A stretch of DNA of 14,311 nt from SIO4C1 sp039820425 (GCA_039820425.1 JBCBQD010000144.1:1-14311), one strand, 5' to 3'. Positions 1 through 7,831 are shown, counted from the stretch's first letter. A program made the numbers and translations. Notes: a model not told the origin generated them from the letters alone.

Positions 1-1031
1 AACCGATCGCTGTTCGAAGGGTCGGTGAGGGTTGCTCGCCAGGTAGACCCCTGGGCGACCCCGCCGACTCGACCGTAAATTAAGGGGTCGGCACGGCGGG
101 CGGCGCGGGGCGAGGTCGGCGGCAGATCCCGGGGGCTGGCCAATGCGCCCCGGATCAGCACCTGTTTCCATTCATCCAGGGTAGGGACACGCTCGCCACC
201 ATCGTCGGTGGCGGGGGCATGCATGGCTAAGCTGGCCACATAGACGGGGCCGCTACTTGAGAGGCGCACCAGGGTAGAGCGGGCATTAATCCGATCATCA
301 TCTCCCGAGGCTTTGCCCTGGGTGGGTGGGGGTAGTAACGCGCTCCCCGGCGACAGTGTGCCGTCGGTGGCCACACTCAGCTGCCGCAGCGGGATGGGCG
401 CATTCATCAGCAGGTAGCTCTCCCCCGGTGGGATCTCAACCTGGTTGGGCCAATGGGACTGACGACGGTCTCTCAGAATGTCGTTCATCAACCGACTGCC
501 GGGGCCAGAAAAATTAGTGCTGGACAGGTTTGACTCCACCGAGGCGCGCTCGTGCCAAGGGGCGTCTTGACTCAGGTAGCTGGCAGCTTCTCGCAGGTTG
601 AGGGTGATGGCTCGGCGACCGGGATTGTGAACAAGGATGGCCTGATAGAGGGTGCGGGTATCGCCTGGGGTTTGCGATCGCACCACATGGTGCGAAAAGA
701 TATCAAATCGTCCATCAAAGGCATAGTTCAGGTGAGCTTCAGGGGTGACCTTCCCCCGCCTGGGGAAGGTCGAGAGTAAAATCCCATCGGTTTGGACCAG
801 TTCAGGGCTGTTGTCATTAAAAACTGGCACCTGATCCAAAGCCCCTGGTAGCGGACGCACGTCCTGAGACTGCACAATTGAATTAGCTGATATGTTAGCC
901 TGCTGGGCGAGTCTTAAAGGAGCAGCTGCCTGGGGGTAAGTCAACTCATCGATTGTAGCTTCTGTTTTAGCGGTTGCCACCAACTTGGGTTCACGCTGCG
1001 TTAAGAATAGCAGTGATAGCAGTGTCAACAT
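1..1031 (-). CDS. DUF3370 family protein (C-terminus beyond left edge)
   Basis: Reading the reverse complement gives one uninterrupted frame of about 343 codons from an ATG at 1031 to the left edge with no stop, so the 3' end is missing. A hydrophobic start (LTLLSLLFL) may be a short signal peptide. From about residue 58 the protein matches my memory of the cyanobacterial DUF3370 family: RPLPGALDQVPVFNDNSPE, then QTDGILLSTFP, then FDGRFDIFSHH and LYQAILVHNPG near residues 106-137. Function is unknown and I do not assign one; a periplasmic or surface location is inference from the N-terminus. GAGG sits 5 bases before the ATG, which is why I chose this start. An in-frame ATG at 1067 would add 12 residues with an arginine-containing n-region but has no good ribosome site. 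The gene lies 157 bases downstream of the dehydratase on the same strand, with hairpins between. Confidence 0.85.
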   Translation of the reverse strand, partial: MLTLLSLLFLTQREPKLVATAKTEATIDELTYPQAAAPLRLAQQANISANSIVQSQDVRPLPGALDQVPVFNDNSPELVQTDGILLSTFPRRGKVTPEAHLNYAFDGRFDIFSHHVVRSQTPGDTRTLYQAILVHNPGRRAITLNLREAASYLSQDAPWHERASVESNLSSTNFSGPGSRLMNDILRDRRQSHWPNQVEIPPGESYLLMNAPIPLRQLSVATDGTLSPGSALLPPPTQGKASGDDDRINARSTLVRLSSSGPVYVASLAMHAPATDDGGERVPTLDEWKQVLIRGALASPRDLPPTSPRAARRADPLIYGRVGGVAQGSTWRATLTDPSNSDR

Positions 1032-1110
1032 GCGCACCTCACACCTGTCAAATAATAGGTCTGCCATAGACTACTCAAAAAGCAGCCGACCACTTTGCAA
1101 AGAATACGCT

Positions 1111-1138
1111 ACCCTAAAACCTGCGGTTTGGTAAGGGT
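1111..1138. repeat. imperfect inverted repeat upstream of the DUF3370 gene
   Basis: AAACC (1117-1121) and GGTTT (1125-1129) face each other across a 3-base loop, and outer arms ACCCT (1111-1115) and AGGGT (1134-1138) can pair with a small asymmetric bulge. It lies in the gap between the dehydratase stop and the DUF3370 start. It could be part of a terminator or of the leader of the downstream gene; there is no T-run, so the role is open. Confidence 0.35.
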
Positions 1139-1153
1139 AACCATGGGCAAATA

Positions 1154-1183
1154 GGCGGAGCAAACGCCACTGTGTGCTCCGCC
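1154..1183 (-). terminator. hairpin just after the dehydratase stop, possible terminator
   Basis: GGCGGAGCA (1154-1162) and TGCTCCGCC (1175-1183) form a perfect 9-bp GC-rich stem with a 12-base loop. On the minus strand it begins five bases after the stop codon of the dehydratase gene (1189-1191). The following bases on that strand are TATTTG, not a real T-run, so intrinsic termination would be weak or factor-assisted. The position directly after a stop codon is the main argument. Confidence 0.5.
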
Positions 1184-1188
1184 TGGCC

Positions 1189-3201
1189 TCATACAGCTTT
1201 AAACGAAGGCTGGTCTGTACTGGTTGAGAAACCCGACTTTGCCACAGGCTGCTCAACCCTGGTCAGATGAGCAGTTTGAAGGTCTGCCGGTTTAAGCCCT
1301 ACGTGTTTAAGCCCTGCATTTTGAGGTTTATATTCAGGTACTAGAATACGTAAGAGGGCCCGGACAATCCCCAAATTATTAGACTGGGCGGCCTTGATCA
1401 GCTGTGTCAGCTTCGGAGCCAGTTGGTTCCAGGGTAAACAATATTCAGGGCTGCAGTAAATCTTAGGATGCTGAGTAGGCCGGACATCGTCGCCAGAAAT
1501 CAGCAACTCTTCGTACAGTTTTTCACCAGGCCGTAACCCCGTAATTTTAATTTGAATGTCTTCCTCGGGGATGAGCCCACTCAGACGGATCATTTGCAAG
1601 GCCAGATCATATATCTTGACAGGCTCACCCATATCCAATAAAAAGACCTCTCCACCGGTGGCCATGGCCCCGGCCTGAATCACCAGACGGGCCGCCTCAG
1701 GAATAGACATGAAATAGCGCGTGATGTCAGCATGGGTTAGGGTGATTGGCCCCCCCTTCGCAATCTGGTGACGAAAGCGCGGTACCACAGAGCCGCTGCT
1801 GCCTAAAACATTGCCAAACCGTACGATCGCAAAACGGGTGGTGGATGTTTGAGCTGAGAGGGCCTGAATGGTGAGCTCAGCTACCCGTTTGGTGGCCCCC
1901 ATCACATTGGTCGGTCGCACCGCTTTGTCGGTAGAGATCAGCACAAATTGACGAACCCCCATCTCGATGGCGCTTTGGGCTGTAGTTAAGGTGCCAAAGA
2001 CATTATTTTCAATGCCTTTGGCAATGTTGGACTCCAGTAAAGGAACGTGCTTATAAGCCGCTGCATGGTAAAGCGTCTCAATTTTGTACGCTTGTAAAAC
2101 GGATCGTAGGTAGGGACCATCGGCCACATTTCCCAATCGTGGTACTACCTTAAGGTGAGGATAGTTTTCTGTTAGCTCTTGATGGATTTGGTAGAGGGCA
2201 AACTCATTTAGCTCATATAAGATCAAGCAGCTCGGATGCTGTTGCACAATCTGTCGGCAGAGCTCTGAACCGATGGAACCGCCTGCCCCGGTCACTAAAA
2301 CGGCTTTGTGTGTAATTTGTTTTTGTAACAGACTCAGATCGGGGGCAATTTCTTCGCGCCCCAGCAGATCGCTAACATCGACATCTTGAAGCTCTTTAAT
2401 CGCCACGTGCCCTGAGATAATCCGGCCTAGGGGGGGGACCGTTTTGACAGGGATACATTTTTGATTGAGGGTTTCAATAATGCGCCGTCGGATCTTCACC
2501 GAGACGGACGGCATGGCCAGCACAACCGTGTCAAAGTAGCCACTTTTCCATAGGTCCGGCAGTGCTTGGGGTGGATAGACATGGAGGCCTTGAATGCTGA
2601 CTTTACGCTGCAGATCAGCATTGTCATCTACAAATCCGACAATATCGTATCGTGGGCTATGGGACAGGGCCTGGAGCAGCTCTACCCCCGCAGCACCAGC
2701 CCCATACACCATGAGCCGGGTAGGCGTCAGGGTCTGCCGTTTACTGTGGGACAAGCTTTGGCGAATGATCCAACGAAGGGTTAAGCGGACAGAGACGACC
2801 AGGATCAGATTAAGTAAGGCGTTGACAATCAACACTGATCGGGCTAAAGCCCAGTCCCCCAGAAAATAGGTTAGGACGATCAGGGCGATGGTACTTAACC
2901 CCACCGCTTTGGCCACTGTTTGAAGGAGGGTAAGGCTAGAGTATCTGAGGATAGGGCGATAAACACCGCTGCTACTAAAGACGAGTAGCTGGATCGGCAG
3001 CAACATTAGAATTTGCCACCCATTGTCGAGCATAAACTCAAACGGTAGCAGGGAGTCTAGACGAATTGAAATGGCCAGATAAAGGGCAACGGTAAAAATG
3101 GCTAAATCGATTAAGCCTAAAACAAACCTGCGCTTACGACGATTGCCTCGGAGGAGGAGCTTAGCCAGAAAAATTTTGAACAGTTGATAACGATTCATCA
3201 T
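1189..3201 (-). CDS. membrane-bound UDP-sugar 4,6-dehydratase, WbpM/PglF/CapD type
   Basis: Likely converts UDP-GlcNAc to UDP-4-keto-6-deoxy-GlcNAc at the inner face of the cytoplasmic membrane, the first step to QuiNAc, FucNAc or related amino sugars. Residue numbers use the 670-codon frame from ATG 3201. A basic N-terminus is followed by four hydrophobic segments (about 26-48, 61-79, 88-115, 121-143). A first Rossmann motif GAGAAG lies near 167-172 and the catalytic SDR domain opens with GAGGSIGS near 305-312. TDK at 424-426 and MxxxK at 434-438 (Met replacing the usual Tyr) are the signature of the large WbpM/PglF class. GLRPGEKLYEELL near 555-567 is also typical. The frame stays open to a GTG at 3255 (18 more codons), but the family normally begins close to the basic stretch, so the Met pair at 3201/3198 is preferred; neither start has a strong ribosome site. 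The C-terminal tail of about 45 residues looks unconserved. Confidence 0.9.
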   Translation of the reverse strand: MMNRYQLFKIFLAKLLLRGNRRKRRFVLGLIDLAIFTVALYLAISIRLDSLLPFEFMLDNGWQILMLLPIQLLVFSSSGVYRPILRYSSLTLLQTVAKAVGLSTIALIVLTYFLGDWALARSVLIVNALLNLILVVSVRLTLRWIIRQSLSHSKRQTLTPTRLMVYGAGAAGVELLQALSHSPRYDIVGFVDDNADLQRKVSIQGLHVYPPQALPDLWKSGYFDTVVLAMPSVSVKIRRRIIETLNQKCIPVKTVPPLGRIISGHVAIKELQDVDVSDLLGREEIAPDLSLLQKQITHKAVLVTGAGGSIGSELCRQIVQQHPSCLILYELNEFALYQIHQELTENYPHLKVVPRLGNVADGPYLRSVLQAYKIETLYHAAAYKHVPLLESNIAKGIENNVFGTLTTAQSAIEMGVRQFVLISTDKAVRPTNVMGATKRVAELTIQALSAQTSTTRFAIVRFGNVLGSSGSVVPRFRHQIAKGGPITLTHADITRYFMSIPEAARLVIQAGAMATGGEVFLLDMGEPVKIYDLALQMIRLSGLIPEEDIQIKITGLRPGEKLYEELLISGDDVRPTQHPKIYCSPEYCLPWNQLAPKLTQLIKAAQSNNLGIVRALLRILVPEYKPQNAGLKHVGLKPADLQTAHLTRVEQPVAKSGFSTSTDQPSFKAV
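1290..1315. repeat. short tandem repeat inside the dehydratase tail
   Basis: GTTTAAGCCCT occurs at 1290-1300 and 1305-1315, a 15-base period. Being five codons long it keeps frame and gives GLKHVGLKPA in the dehydratase C-terminal tail. It looks like a small in-frame duplication in a variable tail. Confidence 0.6.
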
Positions 3202-3276
3202 GCCTAGATGTGATGTCAACAACCAGCTGGGTTGTGCACGATCGAAAATCAACACAGAGTCTGGCTGTCGGAGGTT

Positions 3277-3304
3277 ATTAAATTCGTTAAGGTAAGACCG
3301 CCAA
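3277..3304 (-). promoter_or_regulatory. possible promoter for the dehydratase gene
   Basis: On the minus strand TTGGCG (3304-3299) is followed after 16 bases by TTTAAT (3282-3277), a passable sigma-70-type pair. A start of transcription near 3270 would give a leader of about 70 bases to the preferred ATG at 3201. It is a pattern match only; several weaker alternatives exist in this AT-rich region. Confidence 0.25.
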
Positions 3305-3811
3305 ATCCAGTGAGCTAGCCGAGTTTGTTTTTAGCGGGAATGGTTAGTAAACGTAACGTACCCACATAATCGTGCTAGTGGGCAGACATAGCCAGGGAGT
3401 CAGTACTCAGGGGTCGGGTATGGGGTTCAGATTGAGATTCAATCAAGACCTAGAAGATGGTTTATTTTGATGATGTTTTATGGGGCGTTTGTTAGAGTTC
3501 CTCAAAGCGTTGTCACTAAAGTTGTCAGTAGGGCATAACACACAAGTTTGCCGTTGCGGAAATCACTGGAAAAATTGAGCTGGAAGGGTCTGGCTCAATC
3601 CGAGCCCTAGCACTTTTCTTCTGATTTTGGCGATCTATATCTTTGTATTTTCATCTACAAGATTAAGCTCATGTTGCTTGACTGGTGAGGGTTTCGGAGG
3701 AACACTCACTGAATCTTTAAATTGTCTTTTGGAGCTGTGGAGGGCTTTCCTCTAAATTTAGTAAGTTGGACTATGTTTGCTTCGAGATAAGGTCATATGA
3801 GTCATCGAAAA

Positions 3812-3874
3812 CTTATTTTCGCGGCATAAAATAAGGATTTTAGTCATAAAAACAAAAATAAGCCATTAAAATCC
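3812..3874. repeat. two overlapping AT-rich inverted repeats
   Basis: CTTATTTT (3812-3819) and AAAATAAG (3828-3835) form a perfect 8-bp inverted repeat with an 8-base loop. GGATTTTA (3835-3842) and TAAAATCC (3867-3874) form a second perfect 8-bp repeat with a 24-base loop. AAAATAAG recurs at 3855-3862 inside the second loop, so the first left arm has two possible partners. The arrangement could be a protein-binding site or a leader RNA with alternative folds. Confidence 0.5.
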
Positions 3875-3978
3875 GTTTAATCTGAGTAATCCTTCAAATA
3901 AAGGCCGTTCCCCCGGAATCTCATGGGATGAATCTTGCTAAGAACCCTTGAAGTTTCTGTAAAGAGCAGGGGGTGCAT

Positions 3979-4038
3979 GATTGACTATGATTGAGGGCGC
4001 GTACTTACATTGAGGGTAAGTGGTATTGAGGGTGAGTG
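3979..4038 (+). repeat. clustered ATTGA / ATTGAGGG direct repeats upstream of the polymerase gene
   Basis: ATTGAGGG occurs at 3990-3997, 4009-4016 and 4025-4032, and a shorter ATTGA begins at 3979. The last two copies extend to ATTGAGGGTAAGTGG and ATTGAGGGTGAGTGG. Spacings of start points are 11, 19 and 16 bases. A TTGACT at 3981 could be a promoter -35 element overlapped by the repeats, but no good -10 follows. Such spaced direct repeats upstream of an operon suggest a regulator-binding site; the regulator is unknown. Confidence 0.5.
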
Positions 4039-4131
4039 GGGTATCTAGGAATTGGTGGGAAAGCTTGTCTAGGCTGGTTAGTTTGTAGGGATACACCATC
4101 GGGGACTCTAGACTGAGGAGATCGTTATCGA

Positions 4132-5475
4132 GTGTTGCAGGCTCAACCCACTGATAAACCCATAGCCATTCCTTTAGTAGAGTGGCCTTTTTGGCTAGCT
4201 TTTGGTTTTTGGTCGCTTTGGCCAGAAAGCCGAACGCCCGTGTTTGAATTTGAGGCCGTTCCCTTTAGTAGTCGTGAGGTGGTGCTGGTAGTGCTCTCTC
4301 TCTACTATTTTGGCTTGGCCCTGGCAAAGCGGGTGTTGGCTCGCCAGAGGGTGGCCTATCCTCAGAGAGCCGCCGCCGCTTTGCTCAAACCCTGGCACTT
4401 TTATCTACCGCTGGCCACCGCTGGTCTGGTGCTGTATGCGGCTGTGTCCCTCACAACTAGCGGGTTAGACGAGCGTAATCGGTTGGCCATGGGGTATACC
4501 CTAGTGCTGGTCGGCTGTGCCTGTCTGTTGGCCTATGGCCTGGCGGCAAATTTGAGCCGTGTGGCTCTACGAGCGTTTTTGTGGCGGCTGGCAGTGGCGA
4601 TCGCCGCAGTGGGGGTGCTTTACACAGCGGTGACGTTTTTCTCAGTGGGTATTGGCGGGATTCGCAGCCAAGCAAACTCTATTGCTGGCGAAGTTGGGGT
4701 GGGGCGGGCTACCGGGCCTTTGTTTGGGGCGAGTACCGGCTACTTTATTTTGTTGCCTGCTCTAGCCTATGCTATTCAGCAATTATTTTTAGACAAGTCT
4801 TTGTTTAAGGCGGCTGTAGTGTTTGGGTTGCTGCTGACGTTGGTGAGTCTGGGGTCACGGGGGTCGATTATTTGTATCTCAATATTTTTTATATTCGCAT
4901 TTTTTTCTATCAAGAATAAAAAACAGGCAGCGATCGCAGCGTTACTCACTCTTTTTCTGATGGTGCCAGCGGCGGGATTGGTCTCCTCTAGAGCGGGGCG
5001 CGTGACGGATAGATTTCAGTCCTTTGAAGCGTCTGATCGGACGGAGTCCTACACGACCTCCTTCGCCATTGTGGAGAACCGCGGTGCGGAAATGAACTTG
5101 CTAGGGTCGGGCTATGGCTCGATTTGGGCATGGTATCTCCCTTTGAACGATCGAGACTCAGATTTGATGTGGACCCCGTTTGGCTATTTGCTATTTCAAC
5201 CGCATTCTACGTTTTTGCTGCTGTGGGTTGAGCTAGGACTGATTGGGGGCTTTTACTTTTTGCTGCTGTGGGCTGTTTTGCTCTTAAGTATGACCGAAAA
5301 TTTTAAGCAGGCCCCGTATCCACTATTTAACTGCGGGATGGCGGCCTCAGGGTTTGCCATGTTTTTTGACACGTTTTTGATCATGGGTGCGGTGCTGAGT
5401 ACTGTGTGGTGGCTCTTTCTATTTGGCAGTTTGTCTATCAATGCCCAAAAGCCTATCAGGGCTGATCGCCCGTAA
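4132..5475 (+). CDS. Wzy-like O-antigen polymerase / ligase-family membrane protein
   Basis: A 447-residue polytopic membrane protein with about ten hydrophobic segments, likely linking lipid-carried repeat units on the outer face of the cytoplasmic membrane. In the C-terminal half, DRTESYTTSF near 302-311 precedes a large soluble loop with GSGYGSIW. Then comes QPHSTFLLLWVELGLIGG with Pro357-His358, the PHN-type motif of the Wzy/WaaL superfamily (Ser replaces Asn here). Polymerase and ligase cannot be told apart by sequence alone; the neighbouring flippase and glycosyltransferases favour a polymerase. Start is GTG at 4132, with GAGGAG at 4115-4120, 11 bases upstream. It is the first gene of the rightward cluster, 27 bases before the flippase gene. 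A stretch at about 4865-4925 is markedly AT-rich, encoding Ile/Phe-rich membrane sequence. Confidence 0.85.
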   Translation: MLQAQPTDKPIAIPLVEWPFWLAFGFWSLWPESRTPVFEFEAVPFSSREVVLVVLSLYYFGLALAKRVLARQRVAYPQRAAAALLKPWHFYLPLATAGLVLYAAVSLTTSGLDERNRLAMGYTLVLVGCACLLAYGLAANLSRVALRAFLWRLAVAIAAVGVLYTAVTFFSVGIGGIRSQANSIAGEVGVGRATGPLFGASTGYFILLPALAYAIQQLFLDKSLFKAAVVFGLLLTLVSLGSRGSIICISIFFIFAFFSIKNKKQAAIAALLTLFLMVPAAGLVSSRAGRVTDRFQSFEASDRTESYTTSFAIVENRGAEMNLLGSGYGSIWAWYLPLNDRDSDLMWTPFGYLLFQPHSTFLLLWVELGLIGGFYFLLLWAVLLLSMTENFKQAPYPLFNCGMAASGFAMFFDTFLIMGAVLSTVWWLFLFGSLSINAQKPIRADRP

Positions 5476-5502
5476 GCTTCTGGGAGTTTATTCAACTTTT
5501 TT

Positions 5503-6804
5503 ATGCCTAATGTTTATAAGTTTATCTCGAGCTTATTTCGCAGCCGTTTGGTTAAGGCATCCTCCAGTTCCTTTTTGATTCGCCTGTCCTATACGGGCAT
5601 CACGTTTGTCACCAGCGTTATCTTTGCCCGGATTTTTGGAGTTGAAGGCCTAGGAATCTATACCTATGCGGTCACGGTTGCCAATGTCCTGAGTATTCCG
5701 GCGACGCTGGGGTTTAAGCAGGTTTTGATCAAGCATGTGGCGATCTATAACAATCAGGGTGAGTGGCAGCAGCTAAAGGGATTGCTGATGGTGTCCAGTG
5801 CAGCGGGGTTAGCCATTTCACTCAGTTTGGCGATCGGCCTGATCGGATTTTTTTACAGTCGAGGCGATGGCGATGTCACTCTGGTCAGTGCTATCTCTAT
5901 TGCGCTGATTAATCTACCTTTTGAAGCAATTCGCAAGTTGAGGTTAGCGAGCCTGGTGGGGCTTGATCAAACAACGAAAGCTTTCTTGCCCGAGTTTACC
6001 ATCGGCCCGAGTCTGCTACTGCTAACGACGCTGGGGGTATACGTCCTGAATCAGGGAGCTATCAGCGTCATGACCGTGCTCCAAGTCAAGGTGGTGATTA
6101 CGGTGTTGACCTTTGTTTTAGGGGCCTATTGGTTACATCAGGCTTTACCTGAGCCTTACCACCAGGCGAAACCCGAATTTTTGAACCGGGAATGGTTTGG
6201 CATGGCCTTTCCGCTTTCGCTGGCGGAAGGCTGTGGGATTATGAACTCTCGATTGGATATTTTAATGCTGGGGGCGATCAGTGGGCCGGAAACCGCAGGC
6301 ATTTACTCGGTCGTCACTCGGGGGACGAGCTTGATTCAATTGGTAACCCAGGCTGTATTTAACGTGATTCCACCGAAGATGGCAACATTGTATGCCGAGG
6401 GTAACCATGACCAGCTTAGGGCGTTGTGCCAAAAATCAACTCGCTTACTCTTGATGCTGTCGGTGGCGATCGCCGCTGTGATTACAATCTTTGGGCCGTC
6501 GTTTCTGGCGATTTTTGGCAAGGATTTTACGGCAGGGTTTGCGCCATTGCTGATTTTGTCTTTAGAGAAAGCGGTTTTAGTCTTTGCGACCTCTGCGAGC
6601 TATTTGCTGATGATGTCAGGGCATGAGAGAAATGTGTTTAAATCAGATTTTTTGGGATTGATGTCTAATGTTGTACTGAACTTTCTGCTGATTTCGAAAT
6701 ATGGGGTAGTTGGGGCTGCGATCGCAACCACAATTTCCTCAACGATGGTAGCTTCTGCCAAGTCGCTGGCTGCCTATAAATCTTTGGGGATAAGGCTGGT
6801 TTGA
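5503..6804 (+). CDS. Wzx-like polysaccharide flippase (MOP superfamily)
   Basis: A 433-residue protein with about twelve to fourteen predicted membrane segments and a basic amphipathic N-terminus, as in the PST/RfbX branch of the MOP superfamily. Family members move undecaprenyl-diphosphate-linked repeat units from the cytoplasmic to the periplasmic face. Visible family features are FARIFGVEGLGIYTYAVTVA near 43-62, the mid-protein RLDILMLGAISGPETAGIYS near 249-268, and the C-terminal KYGVVGAAIATTISS. Length is normal. The ATG at 5503 follows the polymerase stop by 27 bases and probably shares its transcript; a GGGAG lies rather far (about 16 bases) upstream. Substrate specificity cannot be read from the sequence. 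Confidence 0.9.
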   Translation: MPNVYKFISSLFRSRLVKASSSSFLIRLSYTGITFVTSVIFARIFGVEGLGIYTYAVTVANVLSIPATLGFKQVLIKHVAIYNNQGEWQQLKGLLMVSSAAGLAISLSLAIGLIGFFYSRGDGDVTLVSAISIALINLPFEAIRKLRLASLVGLDQTTKAFLPEFTIGPSLLLLTTLGVYVLNQGAISVMTVLQVKVVITVLTFVLGAYWLHQALPEPYHQAKPEFLNREWFGMAFPLSLAEGCGIMNSRLDILMLGAISGPETAGIYSVVTRGTSLIQLVTQAVFNVIPPKMATLYAEGNHDQLRALCQKSTRLLLMLSVAIAAVITIFGPSFLAIFGKDFTAGFAPLLILSLEKAVLVFATSASYLLMMSGHERNVFKSDFLGLMSNVVLNFLLISKYGVVGAAIATTISSTMVASAKSLAAYKSLGIRLV

Positions 6805-6825
6805 GATGGGTTGAGTTTTTGGGAT

Positions 6826-6859
6826 GGCTACTTTGAGTGGTTAGCCTGGGAAACTTTTT
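6826..6859 (+). terminator. weak hairpin plus T-run after the flippase gene
   Basis: GGCTA (6826-6830) and TAGCC (6842-6846) can pair across an 11-base loop, and TTTTT follows at 6855-6859. The stem is short and the T-run is 8 bases away, so this is at most an attenuator. The 92-base gap then becomes very AT-rich up to the sulfotransferase start. Confidence 0.25.
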
Positions 6860-6896
6860 AGTAGATATATAGTATTGATATTTCTTTTTTTAGTTT

Positions 6897-7784
6897 ATGA
6901 AAAACGATTCGGTATCCCACGTACAGGTTATGAGCCTGGGGCACTCTGGCTCTACGCTGATGAATCTGCTGCTGGGCACCCATCCTGACTTTGTCAGCCT
7001 GGGGGAAGTGATGCATAGCTTTATGTATGAGCTTAAGAATCCAGAAGCCCAGTGCTCCTGTGGCGAACCTGCGAGTACCTGTGTCTTTTGGGGTAAGGTT
7101 TTACATCAGGTGTCAGCGGAAACACAGCTGGATATTCCCAAGGGATACCAGGTTATTTTTGAAACCTTTCAGGCGATATATCCAGCTGCAGAAAAGCAGT
7201 TTGCAGATTCTTCTAAGTCTCTAGAAGTCATCAAGCTTTTGAATTCAAAGCTTAAAAGACCGCTAAAGGTTGTTTTCGTCATGAGAGATGTTCGCAGCTA
7301 TACGATCTCTCAAATTGATAATCTGAGCCGCAAATTTTCTAGCTTTAATACTAAGGATAAAATTTTCCGAAATTCACTCATTAGAAGTCGCTTCTATTTC
7401 TATCTTGATTGGTACTATCGGAACTTAAGAATCAGAAAGTTTTTGGAACGAGAGAATATCGCATACATTCAGGTGGGTTATGAAGAACTCTGTCTGCGGC
7501 CTGATATTGTGCTCGGCAAGATTTTCGAGTTTCTCAAAGTTGCAGACTGTCTTCCAGAAGATAGTTTGAAAATTGCGGCTCCTTCTCAATCTGAAAGTCA
7601 CATTATTCGCAGTAATCGGATGCGGTTACAGAAAGGTAAGCAAACGTTGTCCTACGATACACGCTGGCTGACTCGCAATGAGTGGATTTTGCCAGCGGCG
7701 GTCTTTCCGGGCATTATGCGCTTCAATGCTCGGGAGGTTTATGCCAATATCAGCAGTGCTGAGGGAAAAAAGTGGAGTGTTTAG
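6897..7784 (+). CDS. PAPS-dependent sulfotransferase family protein
   Basis: A 295-residue cytosolic-looking protein, the usual size for a single-domain sulfotransferase, which moves sulfate from PAPS to a hydroxyl or amino group, here probably of a sugar. The 5'-phosphosulfate loop is seen at residues 14-20 (LGHSGST) followed by LMNLLLGTHP and SLGEV. DSSKS at 104-108 and VVFVMRDVRSYTIS around 125-138 (Arg130, Arg133, Ser134) form the 3'-phosphate site. SHIIRSNRMR near 234-243 is also typical. A CxC and a further Cys before FW (53, 55, 62) match a cysteine-bearing subgroup. No strong ribosome site precedes the ATG; the leader is T-rich. Roughly 7190-7470 is clearly more AT-rich than neighbouring genes, suggesting separate acquisition. 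It sits between the flippase and the glycosyltransferases, which argues for glycan sulfation. Confidence 0.85.
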   Translation: MKNDSVSHVQVMSLGHSGSTLMNLLLGTHPDFVSLGEVMHSFMYELKNPEAQCSCGEPASTCVFWGKVLHQVSAETQLDIPKGYQVIFETFQAIYPAAEKQFADSSKSLEVIKLLNSKLKRPLKVVFVMRDVRSYTISQIDNLSRKFSSFNTKDKIFRNSLIRSRFYFYLDWYYRNLRIRKFLERENIAYIQVGYEELCLRPDIVLGKIFEFLKVADCLPEDSLKIAAPSQSESHIIRSNRMRLQKGKQTLSYDTRWLTRNEWILPAAVFPGIMRFNAREVYANISSAEGKKWSV

Positions 7785-7831
7785 GGACAGCAGCGTCAAG
7801 GTTATATTCACACTTGTTATAAAAGGTTGTT

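Larger units (their letters stand above)
3256..4131. other. divergent intergenic region, 876 bases
   Basis: This is the longest non-coding stretch, between the leftward dehydratase and the rightward polymerase gene. I see no convincing gene in either strand. It is more AT-rich than the flanks, especially 3640-3900. It contains a small inverted repeat GATTGA/TCAATC around a 3-base loop (3430-3444), two overlapping AT-rich inverted repeats (3812-3874) and a cluster of ATTGA-based direct repeats (3979-4032). It must hold promoters for both directions, and a long 5' leader for the polymerase gene is possible. I found no recognisable riboswitch and no ops/JUMPstart-like element. Confidence 0.7.

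Noticed and set aside
552..779. Rightward 75-codon open frame inside the DUF3370 region, and other rightward frames at 326-517 and 2566-2869
   Set aside because: They lie antisense to strongly supported genes and show no family features.
1071..1256. Leftward 61-codon open frame overlapping the dehydratase 3' end
   Set aside because: It overlaps the well-supported dehydratase in another frame and has no recognisable domain; it is a shadow frame.
3202..3255. N-terminal extension of the dehydratase from GTG at 3255
   Set aside because: No ribosome site precedes the GTG and the added 18 residues look unlike the usual start of the family. It cannot be excluded; the Met pair at 3201/3198 is only preferred.
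3586..3605. GGCTC/GAGCC small hairpin in the divergent region
   Set aside because: A 5-bp stem with a 5-base loop is expected by chance several times in 876 bases.
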